64,000 bases of DNA from an uncultured Aquimarina sp. (GTDB lineage Bacteria > Bacteroidota > Bacteroidia > Flavobacteriales > Flavobacteriaceae). The notes below the pieces were generated by a model. It was not told the origin of the DNA, made no database searches, and worked only from the letters and a program-made list of their open reading frames with translations. A program made the translations under genes and the position numbers. The stretch is taken from assembly GCA_947498705.1 (NCBI GenBank), contig CANMLW010000001.1, positions 1,054,001 to 1,118,000 of the forward strand, written 5' to 3'. Of the stretch, positions 9,909 through 19,560 are shown in pieces; within the stretch, counting starts at the first letter, position 1, and the number at the start of each line of letters is the position of its first letter.

Positions 9909-9916
9909 CAAATCTA
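9909..9916 (-). promoter_or_regulatory. Candidate promoter -7 element (TAGATTTG)
   Basis: On the minus strand TAGATTTG matches the Bacteroidetes -7 consensus TAnnTTTG and sits about 54 bases before the ATG at 9855. No convincing TTTG -33 box is seen at the usual spacing, so this is a weak call. Confidence 0.35.
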
Positions 9917-10222
9917 TAAAAAGCATATTTATATCCCATCTATTGCTTGATTTTGAGCAAATATCAACCTGCATTATTTCTCTATATTCGTTATTTGTAA
10001 AGTTTAACTATATATTTTGAGGGGGCGAAAGTAATACATTTTTTCAAAAAAAATAACTTAACACCTTTATTATTATACAATTACACAAAAAACATATGTC
10101 GACCACATTTTTTTTCAGAAAAACACAACCGATACTGTTAAATTTTTACTAATACATCATAGACAAAATCCGTACCGCTTTTTTTTTACACTATAAAAAT
10201 GAATATTTCGGCAATTTTATAT
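9917..10222. other. Intergenic region without a recognisable gene
   Basis: AT-rich stretch between the promoter of the CHI-like/DUF2147 gene and the queA terminator. A short GC-richer island (GAGGGGGCGAAAG near 10018) stands out but forms no clear hairpin or ORF. I see nothing else to annotate. Confidence 0.55.
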
Positions 10223-10264
10223 AAAAAAAAATCTGCTAGATGTACATCTAGCAGATTTTTTTTT
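10223..10264 (-). terminator. Perfect 42-bp palindromic terminator after queA
   Basis: Nine A, TCTGCTAGATGT, its exact complement, then nine T. The palindrome is perfect over 42 bases and lies 22 bases past the queA stop. It can terminate transcription from either side. Confidence 0.88.
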
Positions 10265-10285
10265 ATAATATCACTATCGTTTTTT

Positions 10286-11335
10286 TTATATGATTAGCAT
10301 TGCATCACCATAAGAATAAAACTTATATTTTTCTTTTACTGCTTGCTCATAAGCTTCTTTAATAAAATCATGCCCTGCAAAGGCAGATACCATCATTAGT
10401 AATGTTGATTTTGGTGTATGAAAATTAGTAATCATACAATTAGCAATACTAAAATCATAAGGAGGAAAAATAAATTTGTTAGTCCATCCTCGAAACTCAT
10501 TTAAAGTTTTCTCTGAAGAAACCGAACTTTCTAAGGCTCTCATTACAGTAGTACCTACTGCACATACCTTATTTTTATTTTCAATTCCGTTATTAATTGT
10601 ATTTACAGCTTGTGCTGCAATATGGGCCTCTTCACTATCCATCTTGTGTTTAGATAAATCTTCTACTTCTACCGGGTTAAAAGTTCCTAACCCTACATGC
10701 AAAGTGATTTCTGCAAAGTCTACTCCTTTTATTTCTAAACGCTTCATTAAATGTTTAGAAAAATGAAGTCCTGCTGTTGGTGCTGCTACTGCTCCTTCAT
10801 TCTTTGCATAGATGGTTTGATATCTTTCTTCATCTTCTGGTTCTGCTTCTCTTTTTATATATTTTGGCAAAGGAGTTTCTCCCAAATCATTTAGTTTTTG
10901 TCTAAACTCATCATATGAACCATCATATAAAAAACGTAACGTACGCCCACGAGAAGTTGTATTATCAATAACTTCGGCTACTAAGCTTTCGTCGTCTCCA
11001 AAATATAACTTATTTCCGATTCTTATTTTTCTTGCAGGATCTACCAATACATCCCATAAACGAGTTTCAGAATTTAATTCTCGTAATAAAAACACTTCAA
11101 TCCTAGCTCCAGTTTTTTCCTTATTCCCATACAGACGAGCGGGAAAAACTTTGGTGTTATTAACAACCATTACGTCATTAGGCTCAAAATAATCTATAAG
11201 GTCCTTAAACTCTCTATGTTCAATAGTTTGCTCTTTCCTATTCAAAACCATTAATCGAGATTCATCTCTGTTTTCTGCTGGATATTCGGCTAATAATTCT
11301 TGTGGAAGATTAAAATTGAAATGTGATAACTTCAT
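10286..11335 (-). CDS. queA: S-adenosylmethionine:tRNA ribosyltransferase-isomerase
   Basis: Transfers the ribosyl group of SAM to preQ1 in tRNA, forming epoxyqueuosine at wobble position 34. Starting at [11 protein letters not shown] (11335) gives 349 residues, the family norm; an in-frame ATG at 11389 would add 18 unrelated residues. Family signatures include [17 protein letters not shown] at the N-terminus, [13 protein letters not shown] in the middle and [20 protein letters not shown] near the end. Monocistronic, with its own terminator at 10223. Confidence 0.95.
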   Translation of the reverse strand: MKLSHFNFNLPQELLAEYPAENRDESRLMVLNRKEQTIEHREFKDLIDYFEPNDVMVVNNTKVFPARLYGNKEKTGARIEVFLLRELNSETRLWDVLVDPARKIRIGNKLYFGDDESLVAEVIDNTTSRGRTLRFLYDGSYDEFRQKLNDLGETPLPKYIKREAEPEDEERYQTIYAKNEGAVAAPTAGLHFSKHLMKRLEIKGVDFAEITLHVGLGTFNPVEVEDLSKHKMDSEEAHIAAQAVNTINNGIENKNKVCAVGTTVMRALESSVSSEKTLNEFRGWTNKFIFPPYDFSIANCMITNFHTPKSTLLMMVSAFAGHDFIKEAYEQAVKEKYKFYSYGDAMLII

Positions 11336-11431
11336 TCTTTGCTGTTTTTTAAAGATGCAAATATACAATCTTGAGATACCGGATGTCAAGTAAATTAAGA
11401 TATATTTATTTATAGGGAAAATTTACGTTAA

Positions 11432-11462
11432 AAAGCCTTTAAATTTTCTATCCAAAGGCTTT
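11432..11462 (-). terminator. Intrinsic terminator after aroA
   Basis: AAAGCCTTT and AAAGGCTTT pair as a 9-bp stem with a 13-nt loop; T-rich sequence follows on the minus strand. It lies 48 bases past the aroA stop and closes the operon that starts around 15344. Confidence 0.75.
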
Positions 11463-11510
11463 AAAAAAAACTGAGTTTTTACATAAAACTCTTTTATCGT
11501 ATTCTATCAT

Positions 11511-12743
11511 TTAATTTTCTGAAATATTAAAACCTACCTTCTTTAAATCTGTCCAAAAATCAGGATATGATTTTGATACTACATTTGCATCTTCAATAAG
11601 TAAGGAGGTTCTAAGTGCCAATGGAGCAAATGCCATTGCCATTCTATGATCGTTATAAGTACCAATTACCACGTCATTATTTATAGAAGTCGCAGGTTTT
11701 AATTGCAATGTATCATTTGTAATATGAACTTGTCCTCCTAATTTTTCAATCTCTGCTTTTAATGCTTCTAGTCTATCTGTTTCCTTAATTTTTAAGGTAT
11801 GTAACCCTGTTAAAAAGCATTCAACCCCTAATCCAAAACAGGTAACCGCAATGGTTTGTGCAATATCAGGAGAGTTTGACAAGTCTAACTCTTCAATATC
11901 AATCGGGGTAAAATCTGGTATATTTTTTAAAGTAACCGTATTTTTCTCGCGATTAAAAACAGTTGTTACTCCTAAACTTTTATATATTTCAGAAAGCTGA
12001 GCATCCCCCTGATAGCTTTCTTTTTTATAACTACCGATAGTCACTTCTGCATTTTTGGATAAAGCAACAATACTATAAAAATAAGATGCCGAACTCCAAT
12101 CAGATTCTACTACCAGGCTTTTACTTGCTACTTCTTTTTGAGGTGGTATGGTAATCACATTATTCTGATACTTGCCTTCGATTCCGGCATCACTAAGTAA
12201 GCTTAGTGTCATATTGATATAAGGAACTGAAGTCACTTTTCCTAACAAAGAAATTTCTAACCCATTTGGCAAGGATGGCGCAATAAGCATTAATGCCGAT
12301 ATATATTGACTGCTTACATTTGCCTGTAACGAAACTTTATTCGATTGCGGTTGTTTTCCTACTATTTGTATAGGTGGGTATCCCTGTTCATTTTCATACG
12401 ATATCTCACCTCCTATTTGTTGTAACGCTTCTACCAATATTTTAATCGGCCTTTCTTTCATTCTCTTACTACCCGTTAAAATAGTTTCTCTATTTTCTTT
12501 AACTGCAAAATAGGCAGTAAGAAATCGCATTGCAGTACCAGCATGATGTATATCCACTAGAACCTCATCACTTTTCAATGCTTTCTGCATCAAAGTTGAA
12601 TCATCGCTATTAGATATATTTTCAATACTAATGTTAGGATATAATGCTTGTAAAATTAAAAGTCTATTGGTTTCACTCTTTGACCCCGTGATTTGTAATG
12701 TATTATTTTCTATATTGGAAATGTGCGCTAATTTCAAATTCAT
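11511..12743 (-). CDS. aroA: 3-phosphoshikimate 1-carboxyvinyltransferase (EPSP synthase)
   Basis: Condenses shikimate 3-phosphate with phosphoenolpyruvate in the shikimate pathway. The chain has 410 residues, slightly short of the usual 420-440. Active-site segments are ITGSKSETNRLLIL (substrate Lys and Ser), HAGTAMRFLTAYF (the GTAMR motif), SKRMKERPI, SDWSSASYFY, and KIKETDRLEAL followed by TYNDHRMAMAFAPLAL. It is the last gene of a minus-strand cluster, 2 bases after a small membrane protein gene. It supplies the chorismate used by the Phe/Tyr operon at 19.6-23.6 kb. Confidence 0.94.
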   Translation of the reverse strand: MNLKLAHISNIENNTLQITGSKSETNRLLILQALYPNISIENISNSDDSTLMQKALKSDEVLVDIHHAGTAMRFLTAYFAVKENRETILTGSKRMKERPIKILVEALQQIGGEISYENEQGYPPIQIVGKQPQSNKVSLQANVSSQYISALMLIAPSLPNGLEISLLGKVTSVPYINMTLSLLSDAGIEGKYQNNVITIPPQKEVASKSLVVESDWSSASYFYSIVALSKNAEVTIGSYKKESYQGDAQLSEIYKSLGVTTVFNREKNTVTLKNIPDFTPIDIEELDLSNSPDIAQTIAVTCFGLGVECFLTGLHTLKIKETDRLEALKAEIEKLGGQVHITNDTLQLKPATSINNDVVIGTYNDHRMAMAFAPLALRTSLLIEDANVVSKSYPDFWTDLKKVGFNISEN

Positions 12744-12745
12744 AG

Positions 12746-13003
12746 TTATCGATTTGATTTTCTTTTTCTTGCTTCAAAGTAATACCCCATAATCATCCCA
12801 TACAAAACCCCTCCTACAATTCTGGAAAGAATATATCGTATCCATAATCCATTATCTATTCTTTCTGCTATAAAGGTATCCCATTTTGTTAGACCATATT
12901 GCATAAAGTATTCAATACTACTAAAAACAATTATAAATCCCAAGCCTATAAAACAGACCGAAATCCAATATTTTCTAGAAGAAAGCACTGCGGTAAACAT
13001 CAT
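12746..13003 (-). CDS. Small two-span membrane protein of unknown function
   Basis: 85 residues with two hydrophobic helices: about residues 14-32 (SVCFIGLGFIIVFSSIEYF) and about 58-74 (ILSRIVGGVLYGMIMGYYF), ending in a basic tail (EARKRKSNR). The start overlaps the MazG-like gene by 4 bases and the stop is 2 bases from aroA, so it is clearly translated as part of this operon. No family recognised. Confidence 0.75.
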   Translation of the reverse strand: MMFTAVLSSRKYWISVCFIGLGFIIVFSSIEYFMQYGLTKWDTFIAERIDNGLWIRYILSRIVGGVLYGMIMGYYFEARKRKSNR

Positions 13004-13326
13004 TTTAATTTTTCATTGTTATGGTGGCGATCATGATCTCTCTTGGTTTTGATATCCAGTTTTTTATCAAAAGATTCCTGAAGATCTACTCCTGTTTGAT
13101 TGGCCAAACATAGTACTACAAATAATACATCGGCCAATTCTTCGCCCAAGTCTTTATTTTTATCACTTTCTTTTTCACTTTGCTCCCCATATCGACGTGC
13201 AATGATTCTGGCTACCTCACCCACCTCTTCTGTAAGCTGAGCCATATTGGTCAATTCATTAAAATAACGCACTCCATGGTTTTTAATCCAATCATCAACC
13301 GCTTTTTGTGCATTTTGAATATTCAT
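13000..13326 (-). CDS. MazG-like nucleotide pyrophosphohydrolase
   Basis: 108-residue single MazG-fold protein of the all-alpha NTP pyrophosphatase superfamily. The metal-binding pattern is visible: LTEEVGEVARIIARRYGE (ExxE) and LGEELADVLFVVLCLANQ (ExxD). Such proteins hydrolyse (d)NTPs to the monophosphate and are thought to clear non-standard nucleotides. The stop overlaps the next gene by 4 bases and the start is 2 bases from the end of the upstream DUF3857 gene. Confidence 0.88.
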   Translation of the reverse strand: MNIQNAQKAVDDWIKNHGVRYFNELTNMAQLTEEVGEVARIIARRYGEQSEKESDKNKDLGEELADVLFVVLCLANQTGVDLQESFDKKLDIKTKRDHDRHHNNEKLK

Positions 13327-13328
13327 AG

Positions 13329-15344
13329 CTATATTTTTTTGAGCACTATTTGTTCATTTTCTTTGGTTACCAGCTTATTAAAAAATTCTTTTAAAATAGG
13401 GTAATCTTCTGCCGTAATTAATGGATTGCTAATTGTTTCTATTACTCTTAACTGAATCGCTCCATTATTCGACGAAGATATAAAAGAAAATGCTCCTAAC
13501 CCATCTGGCATTTTGATTTTTTCTGATTTTGGTAATTCTGCTACTTCGTACCCTTCTGGAATCTTAATCGTTACCATATAAGAATTAGAATATCCAAAAC
13601 CAAAATCTACAGGATACTTACGGTCATCAGACTTAAAAACATTCTCGCTATCCTTAAGAAATAGTAAAGGCGAAAAAAACAACTCATTTTCTATCATTTC
13701 TACCTGATCTTCTAATTCAAAACCAAATCGCTCATTTACAACCTTTTCTATTTCATTAACTCCTTTCAATTCATATTCTAAAAGCTCTGGGATTTCATAC
13801 TTTTTTTGTAAACGTTTGATATTTGATTCATTATCTTTTGCACCATGACGTACTCTAAAACTATGTGCCAGATAATCTTTGTGTCGAACGTTTACTTTTC
13901 CATTTATCATTCCTTCGGTATCAATAGCATAATTTATCATATATTGATTTATAGAAGGAGCCTTAGGTCTTAAATCAAGATATTGAGATGTCCCATTGGC
14001 AGCAATTACACGTGCCGCACCTTGTATCACCCTATTAGGAAGAATATTTGGTGAACCATATTTATCGGTAGCATCTAAATAAAAAATATCCCCATTAGCA
14101 AACTTCACCCTCACAATTATGTAGTTAAACCCTTCTCTTGTAGGAAATAAAGGAATTATTCTATCGCTTGTACTTACCAATACCGGGTTAGCATCTAATT
14201 TAGCATAGGTAAGCATTGATAACAACATTAGGTTAATATCCGCAACATTTCCTACCTGCTCTTTATAAGCTGTCTTTACTCCTTTCTGAGTTCGAACTCC
14301 TCTCCTTTTATTCCAAGACATTTTTTTCTTTACAAAATCATAAATCAACGCTACCCTTTTCTTTGGATCATTTATTCCTGCAATTAAAGGATCAATCTCT
14401 TCTTTAAAATAATTGGTCTTTTTTAACTCTCCACCAAATTTAGAACTATTATATATGGTATTAGTAACATCTTCCCAGGTAGTTGAATAATTCTTCACAG
14501 CTCTGTTAGGAAACTTTGTATACTGTAATTCGTAAACAACAGAAGATATATAGTTATCTATATTACCAGAATAGGGTTCTATTTTGAATGCAGGTACATT
14601 AGAATTTTTAATAGTATTCACAGAGGTAGTATAATCTATACTACTATTAGAATACGAAGTTGATTGATTATAACCTCCACTTCTTGCCTTAGAAACAAAA
14701 TTGATTTTTCCATTTTTTTGTGTCTGACTTAAGTTTATCGGTAAATACCCCACAGTTCTCTTATTAAAGTTAAAATATTCTGGCATCTCGACCTGAACAT
14801 CGATTTTCTTTATTGGTATTTCGTATTGAAGCTGCACTGGGTCTATATTAGAAACAAAAGGAGATCTAATTTTATATTTGTATTCGATAACACTTCCTTC
14901 TGTTAAAGCTGGCATAGTAAATTTAACCTGATCCCTATACTCTGATATTTCTTCTCTAAACACTCCATCTTTTTTCAGTTTGGTTTCTACAATCTTACCA
15001 TCTATCAAACTATAAGTTACCCCTTTTAGACCACTTACTTCTTCATCATTACTTCCGCTTTTATACAAAGAAATCTTATCTGTTGCATATTCATACCCTT
15101 CTTTGTTATATAGTTTTACTCTTTTAAACACCTCTGTAATCAAAACAAAACCACTATTTTCAATGTATTCAAAGAATACTCTTTTGCTTTCATATAAGAC
15201 AGCAGCATTTGCCGTTTTATCTAATTGGTAAGAAGTTTCTAACAATTCTTCTTTAGATACTTTTCCATACTTATATTGTTGTGCTGTACTTACCACAGAA
15301 CAAAACAATACGATCCCCACAATTATTTTATGTAACCTTTTCAT
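13329..15344 (-). CDS. DUF3857/transglutaminase-like secreted protein (second copy)
   Basis: 671 residues with a signal peptide (MKRLHKIIVGIVLFCSVVSTAQ). The N-terminal half matches DUF3857 (GVTYSLIDGKIVETKLKK, TMPALTEGSVIEYKYKI). The middle is a transglutaminase-like core with KRVALIYDFVKKKMSWN and GNVADINLMLLSMLTYAKLDANPVLV. The usual catalytic Cys of this core is replaced here by Asn-Val-Ala-Asp-Ile, so protease or transferase activity is doubtful. A beta-sandwich C-terminus follows. It is 10 bases downstream of a related gene, and the two look like an ancient tandem duplication. Probably a periplasmic or surface protein; substrate unknown. Confidence 0.82.
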   Translation of the reverse strand: MKRLHKIIVGIVLFCSVVSTAQQYKYGKVSKEELLETSYQLDKTANAAVLYESKRVFFEYIENSGFVLITEVFKRVKLYNKEGYEYATDKISLYKSGSNDEEVSGLKGVTYSLIDGKIVETKLKKDGVFREEISEYRDQVKFTMPALTEGSVIEYKYKIRSPFVSNIDPVQLQYEIPIKKIDVQVEMPEYFNFNKRTVGYLPINLSQTQKNGKINFVSKARSGGYNQSTSYSNSSIDYTTSVNTIKNSNVPAFKIEPYSGNIDNYISSVVYELQYTKFPNRAVKNYSTTWEDVTNTIYNSSKFGGELKKTNYFKEEIDPLIAGINDPKKRVALIYDFVKKKMSWNKRRGVRTQKGVKTAYKEQVGNVADINLMLLSMLTYAKLDANPVLVSTSDRIIPLFPTREGFNYIIVRVKFANGDIFYLDATDKYGSPNILPNRVIQGAARVIAANGTSQYLDLRPKAPSINQYMINYAIDTEGMINGKVNVRHKDYLAHSFRVRHGAKDNESNIKRLQKKYEIPELLEYELKGVNEIEKVVNERFGFELEDQVEMIENELFFSPLLFLKDSENVFKSDDRKYPVDFGFGYSNSYMVTIKIPEGYEVAELPKSEKIKMPDGLGAFSFISSSNNGAIQLRVIETISNPLITAEDYPILKEFFNKLVTKENEQIVLKKI

Positions 15345-15354
15345 CCTTTATAAA

Positions 15355-17277
15355 CTATACTTTTTGCTTTACTACAATTTTTGATTTATCTATTTTTTTG
15401 ATTTTCGATTTAAACTGTCTGTATTCCTCATACTTTTCTTTTGGATACTCACCATCATTAATTTTTAAGCGTCTTTTAAATTTTAATTGAGATTCGTTTA
15501 CTTTTTCTAACTCCCAGGAGTATTTCCCAAATATCGTTTCCAGCATCTTTTTTTCAGGTAACGTAGATACCTCATATCCTTCAGGGATATTGATAAGATA
15601 TTCATCAGTATCTATATACCCTCTAGAAATGACTAATGGAGTTTTTCTATTATTGTATTTTGGCACTGTGCTTGTCTCCCTATTAAAGGCATTGGGTGCA
15701 ATTAACAGTCTATTCCCAGCCTTTTTACAATAGTTGGCAGCCGTTAGATTTACCTTTTCCTGATAGGTAGGAATATCTTTATTATCAATCAACTCTAAAG
15801 CGTTAATTTGTACATCTGTGATATAATCCCAGTACTTTTTATAATGTGTTTTCTGGTCTTTTACCGGTTTTAATTTAGTATTATATCGCCAATCGTATTG
15901 CAACCCTTTTGAAGTTGACTGGATCTTTGCAATTATCGATTTGTCTGCTTTTACAAATATTTCTGCTTTGGTATCTAAGGTATTTTCTTCGGGAAGGTAT
16001 TTTTTGGTTCTTTTAATCTCTCCTCCTTCTGGCTTAAGTACCAATACGTTTCTATCATCTGTAAAATCGCCTATAAAATTGAATGGTAGCGTTTGACTAG
16101 TACATTCTAACCAAATATCTTCTTCTTCATCAGGCACATTAAGTATCACATGGTCTCCTTGCATCGAAGCAAAATCAGAATCTATATTTCTTTTATTTTT
16201 ACCCGCATAAACTACTGTATAATACGATTGAATTTTTTGACTATCCAATAAAGCTTTTGTGTAATTTGTAAGTGCCTTACAATCGCCATACCCTAACCGA
16301 TCTACATCTTCTGCCAGCATTGGCATCCACCCACCAATACCCAACTGCACGCTGATGTATCGTGTTTTGTCTTGCACATATTGATATATTAGTTTTGCTT
16401 TTTCTTTTTTGGTGGTAGCATTTGCAACCAATGCCGACACTTTTTGAACTGTTTCTTCTGACAAATTACTTCTTCCCGAAACTAAATTATTGTACTGCCA
16501 TTTACCCATAGACTTCCAATCTTCTGCACTACCTTCAACATTAACCAATGAAAAATTTCCAAGAGTAATTTTTACCATAGGAACCAATTTTGTCAAAGGA
16601 GGGCTCTTATACTCTTTTTCTATAGCTTGAAATCCTGATAAACGATAAGAAAACTCATAATCATTACTTGCATCAGAAATAACTTGTTCATCAATAAATT
16701 CCTCTTTTTTTCTAATCAAAATCTTTTTAGGGTTTAGTAATCTATAAGAAGCTTCCTCTACACTAAGGTGATAATTATTGACTGGAAACCAAGACTCTAT
16801 AAATGCTGTGCTTTTGGATTCGACTTCACTTTCAAAAACCAGAGTATATGGGTATTGAATTGGAGTATAGTCAAAATAAATGTATCTATTATCTCCTATT
16901 AAGGAAAAACCATCATACATACTTCTATCATTAAAATCCTTTCTAGTATATTTCTTAGTTTCCTTTCCTAAAGCATCATAAACGATAGCTTTAATATATT
17001 TAATTTTGGTAGTTGGATCATAAGGTTCATAAGAATCCGCATGCTTTCTCCCCAACTTATTAAGCACAGTTACTATTCTTTTGGTTTTTACTATTACCGA
17101 TTGAATCGACTTTATTTCGATCACTACTTCTTCTGAGCGTACAATGGCATTGGCATTTTTGGTTAAGGTAGAATCCAAAACAATGGCCTGCAATTTTGAA
17201 GTATCCTGAGCATTGCTATGTATTACAACACAAAACAACGTTACAATGAATAACGTTAACAACTTTTTTGAGTTCAT
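15355..17277 (-). CDS. DUF3857/transglutaminase-like secreted protein (first copy)
   Basis: 640 residues with a signal peptide (LLTLFIVTLFCVVIHSNAQ). DUF3857 covers the first half (KAIVYDALGKETKKYTRKDF, IQYPYTLVFESEVES). The transglutaminase-like core has the intact pattern LIYQYVQDKTRYISVQLG, then RLGYGDCKALTNYTKALL with the likely catalytic Cys in YGDCK, and QGDHVILNVP with a His. Unlike its downstream neighbour it therefore keeps plausible catalytic residues. It leads the cluster that runs down to aroA. Function is not established for the family. Confidence 0.84.
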   Translation of the reverse strand: MNSKKLLTLFIVTLFCVVIHSNAQDTSKLQAIVLDSTLTKNANAIVRSEEVVIEIKSIQSVIVKTKRIVTVLNKLGRKHADSYEPYDPTTKIKYIKAIVYDALGKETKKYTRKDFNDRSMYDGFSLIGDNRYIYFDYTPIQYPYTLVFESEVESKSTAFIESWFPVNNYHLSVEEASYRLLNPKKILIRKKEEFIDEQVISDASNDYEFSYRLSGFQAIEKEYKSPPLTKLVPMVKITLGNFSLVNVEGSAEDWKSMGKWQYNNLVSGRSNLSEETVQKVSALVANATTKKEKAKLIYQYVQDKTRYISVQLGIGGWMPMLAEDVDRLGYGDCKALTNYTKALLDSQKIQSYYTVVYAGKNKRNIDSDFASMQGDHVILNVPDEEEDIWLECTSQTLPFNFIGDFTDDRNVLVLKPEGGEIKRTKKYLPEENTLDTKAEIFVKADKSIIAKIQSTSKGLQYDWRYNTKLKPVKDQKTHYKKYWDYITDVQINALELIDNKDIPTYQEKVNLTAANYCKKAGNRLLIAPNAFNRETSTVPKYNNRKTPLVISRGYIDTDEYLINIPEGYEVSTLPEKKMLETIFGKYSWELEKVNESQLKFKRRLKINDGEYPKEKYEEYRQFKSKIKKIDKSKIVVKQKV

Positions 17278-17319
17278 CTATAAAATTTCTAAGGGTAGTT
17301 ATTATTTATTTATGGGTAT

Positions 17320-17772
17320 TTATTGTTTGTTTTTTGTATCTATAACAATAGTTACAGGCCCATCATTAAGCAATGTTATTTTCATATCGGCTCCAAAGAT
17401 TCCTGTACCCACTTTTTTATCCAGATCTATCTCTAATTGCTTTACAAAGCCTTCATACATGGGAATTGCTATCTCTGGTTTGGATGCCTTGATATAGCTA
17501 GGTCTGTTTCCTTTTTTGGTACTTGCATGCAATGTGAACTGACTTACCACAATGGCATCTCCCTGCACATCCAATAAACTCTTATTCATTACTCCATTTT
17601 CATCTCCAAAAATTCTAAGTCGGGCAATTTTTCCTGACAACCATTTTATATCCTCATTGGTATCCTCATCTTCTATCCCTACCAAAACAAGAATACCCGT
17701 TCCTATTTCAGAAATAATCTCTTCATCTACTTTTACAGAAGCTTCTGAAACTCTTTGAATAACTGCTTTCAT
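17320..17772 (-). CDS. dtd: D-aminoacyl-tRNA deacylase
   Basis: Removes D-amino acids (and glycine mischarged on tRNA-Ala) from tRNA. 150 residues, the normal length. The catalytic SQFTL motif (VVSQFTLHASTKKGNRPSY) and a C-terminal LLNDGPVT (the conserved NGPVT region) are present. It lies about 40 bases before the first DUF3857 gene on the same strand. Confidence 0.95.
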   Translation of the reverse strand: MKAVIQRVSEASVKVDEEIISEIGTGILVLVGIEDEDTNEDIKWLSGKIARLRIFGDENGVMNKSLLDVQGDAIVVSQFTLHASTKKGNRPSYIKASKPEIAIPMYEGFVKQLEIDLDKKVGTGIFGADMKITLLNDGPVTIVIDTKNKQ

Positions 17773-17927
17773 GTGTTTTTATATAACATTTTATAACAAA
17801 ATACGGTGCAAGTATACTACGTCACAGTATCATTTTTTGATATTGACAATTATTTTTTTCTTTTTATGTCTTTTGTATTAGGATTGTCCTCGAATAAATT
17901 TCATTAAATTCAAAAAAAAACAGAAAT

Positions 17928-18878
17928 TTAATCTTCTTCGTAGTTATTTTTTCGGTAGTGTTCTTCTTCTCCTTCCAAAATTTGAAGATAACTCTTATAC
18001 CTTGACCAGGCTATCTGTTCGGTATCTAACGCTTTTTTCACAGCACATTTTGGTTCATTAATATGCAAACAATTGTTAAATTTACATTCAGGTTTCAATT
18101 CAAAAAACTCAGGAAAATAATCTCCTAATTCTTCTTTATCCATATCCACTACACCAAATCCTTTGATCCCTGGTGTGTCGATTATTTTGGCTCCAAATCC
18201 CAAATCAAACATTTCTGCAAATGTGGTAGTATGTTGCCCTTGTTGATGCTGGCCACTTATTTCTGCAGTTTTAAGAGATAAACCAGGAGAAATTGTATTA
18301 ATTAGGGTTGATTTACCAACACCACTATGACCAGAGAACATACTCGTTTTATCTTTCATCATAGCTTGTACCTTGTCTACATTTTTACCTGATTTTGCAG
18401 ATATCCCTATACATTCATACCCAATTTTTCTATACAATGCTGCCAGGTATTTAATTTCTAAGAGCTCTTCTTCATTATAGGTATCTATCTTATTAAATAG
18501 CAATACTGCCTTGATCCCGTACGCTTTTGCTGTTACCAAAAAACGATCTATAAAAGTGGTAAAAGTCGGCGGGTTGTTTAAAGTAATTAACAAAAAAACC
18601 ATATCGATATTAGAAGCTATAATATGAGTTTGTTTTGACAAATTCACCGATTTTCTAATGATATAATTTTGTCGCTCATGAATATATTCTATGACTCCGG
18701 TTTCCTGATCATTTTTAGTTTCTAACTTTATATCCACAAGATCCCCTACGGCAACGGGATTGGTACTTTTGATACCTTTAATCCTGAATTTACCTTTTAT
18801 CCGGCACTCATACGTTTTTCCGTTATCGATCTTAACGGTATACCAACTTCCTGTAGATTTATAAACAATACCTGTCAT
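17928..18878 (-). CDS. rsgA: Ribosome small subunit-dependent GTPase A
   Basis: Circularly permuted GTPase that acts late in 30S subunit maturation. Starting at MTGIVYKSTGSWY (18878) gives 316 residues, as usual; a frame-open ATG at 18974 would add 32 residues with no homology to the OB domain. An N-terminal OB fold is followed by G4 LFNKID, G1 GHSGVGKSTLI and G3 DTPGIKGFG, in permuted order. The C-terminal zinc site is CKFNNCLHINEPKC. No odd features. Confidence 0.95.
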   Translation of the reverse strand: MTGIVYKSTGSWYTVKIDNGKTYECRIKGKFRIKGIKSTNPVAVGDLVDIKLETKNDQETGVIEYIHERQNYIIRKSVNLSKQTHIIASNIDMVFLLITLNNPPTFTTFIDRFLVTAKAYGIKAVLLFNKIDTYNEEELLEIKYLAALYRKIGYECIGISAKSGKNVDKVQAMMKDKTSMFSGHSGVGKSTLINTISPGLSLKTAEISGQHQQGQHTTTFAEMFDLGFGAKIIDTPGIKGFGVVDMDKEELGDYFPEFFELKPECKFNNCLHINEPKCAVKKALDTEQIAWSRYKSYLQILEGEEEHYRKNNYEED

Positions 18879-19033
18879 ATGTGCAAAGATGCAACTATTA
18901 ATATTTTTGGCAGTCAAATTTTTTTCATAATTAAAAAAAACGTAACATTGATTAAACATTTTATGGCATAACAATTGTTTAATACCACATCATATAAATT
19001 AATTATAAATCAATTATTAAATCAAAAATCATC

Positions 19034-19495
19034 ATGAAAAAAGTTTTATTATTTTTAACTCTATGCGTGTTAGGTTTCAATTCTTCATTTGCTCAAGACA
19101 ATCCAGTATACGAATTTCAAATTGTTACTGTGATCGAATCTATCGTACCTAATGGTCTTGGTAGATCCAGAATGTTAACCACCAATGAAACTAGGGATTA
19201 TAAAGAATTTACCTCTACACGTACTGGTGAAAAAGATAAAAGAAATAAATCAGACCGTGGCGAAATTCGTGTAAAAGGTTTTGATGAAACTAAATTATTA
19301 AACTTCTATAACCTTGGTGGTATTCGTTTTCAGAATATCGTAGCAAACGATGCTATTGTAACTTCTAAGCTTAATGACATGTCTGCTCAAGGCTGGGAAC
19401 TTGTTTTTATAAACAGTGGTGTTGAAAGTTTTGGCGGTAAAGGTGATGGTAACGGCATCTATGTAACACGTTACACTCTTAGAAGAAAAAAATAA
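19034..19495 (+). CDS. Secreted protein of unknown function, DUF4177-like C-terminus
   Basis: 153 residues with a signal peptide (MKKVLLFLTLCVLGFNSSFAQ). The C-terminal part LNDMSAQGWELVFINSG followed by VTRYTLRRKK resembles the DUF4177 pattern, in which a conserved GWELV segment precedes the last strand. Function unknown; a periplasmic or surface location is expected. It is a single-gene unit with a strong terminator directly downstream. Confidence 0.72.
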   Translation: MKKVLLFLTLCVLGFNSSFAQDNPVYEFQIVTVIESIVPNGLGRSRMLTTNETRDYKEFTSTRTGEKDKRNKSDRGEIRVKGFDETKLLNFYNLGGIRFQNIVANDAIVTSKLNDMSAQGWELVFINSGVESFGGKGDGNGIYVTRYTLRRKK

Positions 19496-19518
19496 TTCTT
19501 ATAAGACAATCTTATAGT

Positions 19519-19554
19519 ATAGCCACCAGTTGTATAATCACAACTGGTGGCTAT
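19519..19554 (+). terminator. Strong intrinsic terminator
   Basis: A perfect 15-bp stem (ATAGCCACCAGTTGT / complement) with a 6-nt loop, then eight T on the plus strand. It ends transcription of the gene at 19034-19495 and sits just before the 3' end of the DAHP synthase gene. Confidence 0.9.
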
Positions 19555-19560
19555 TTTTTT

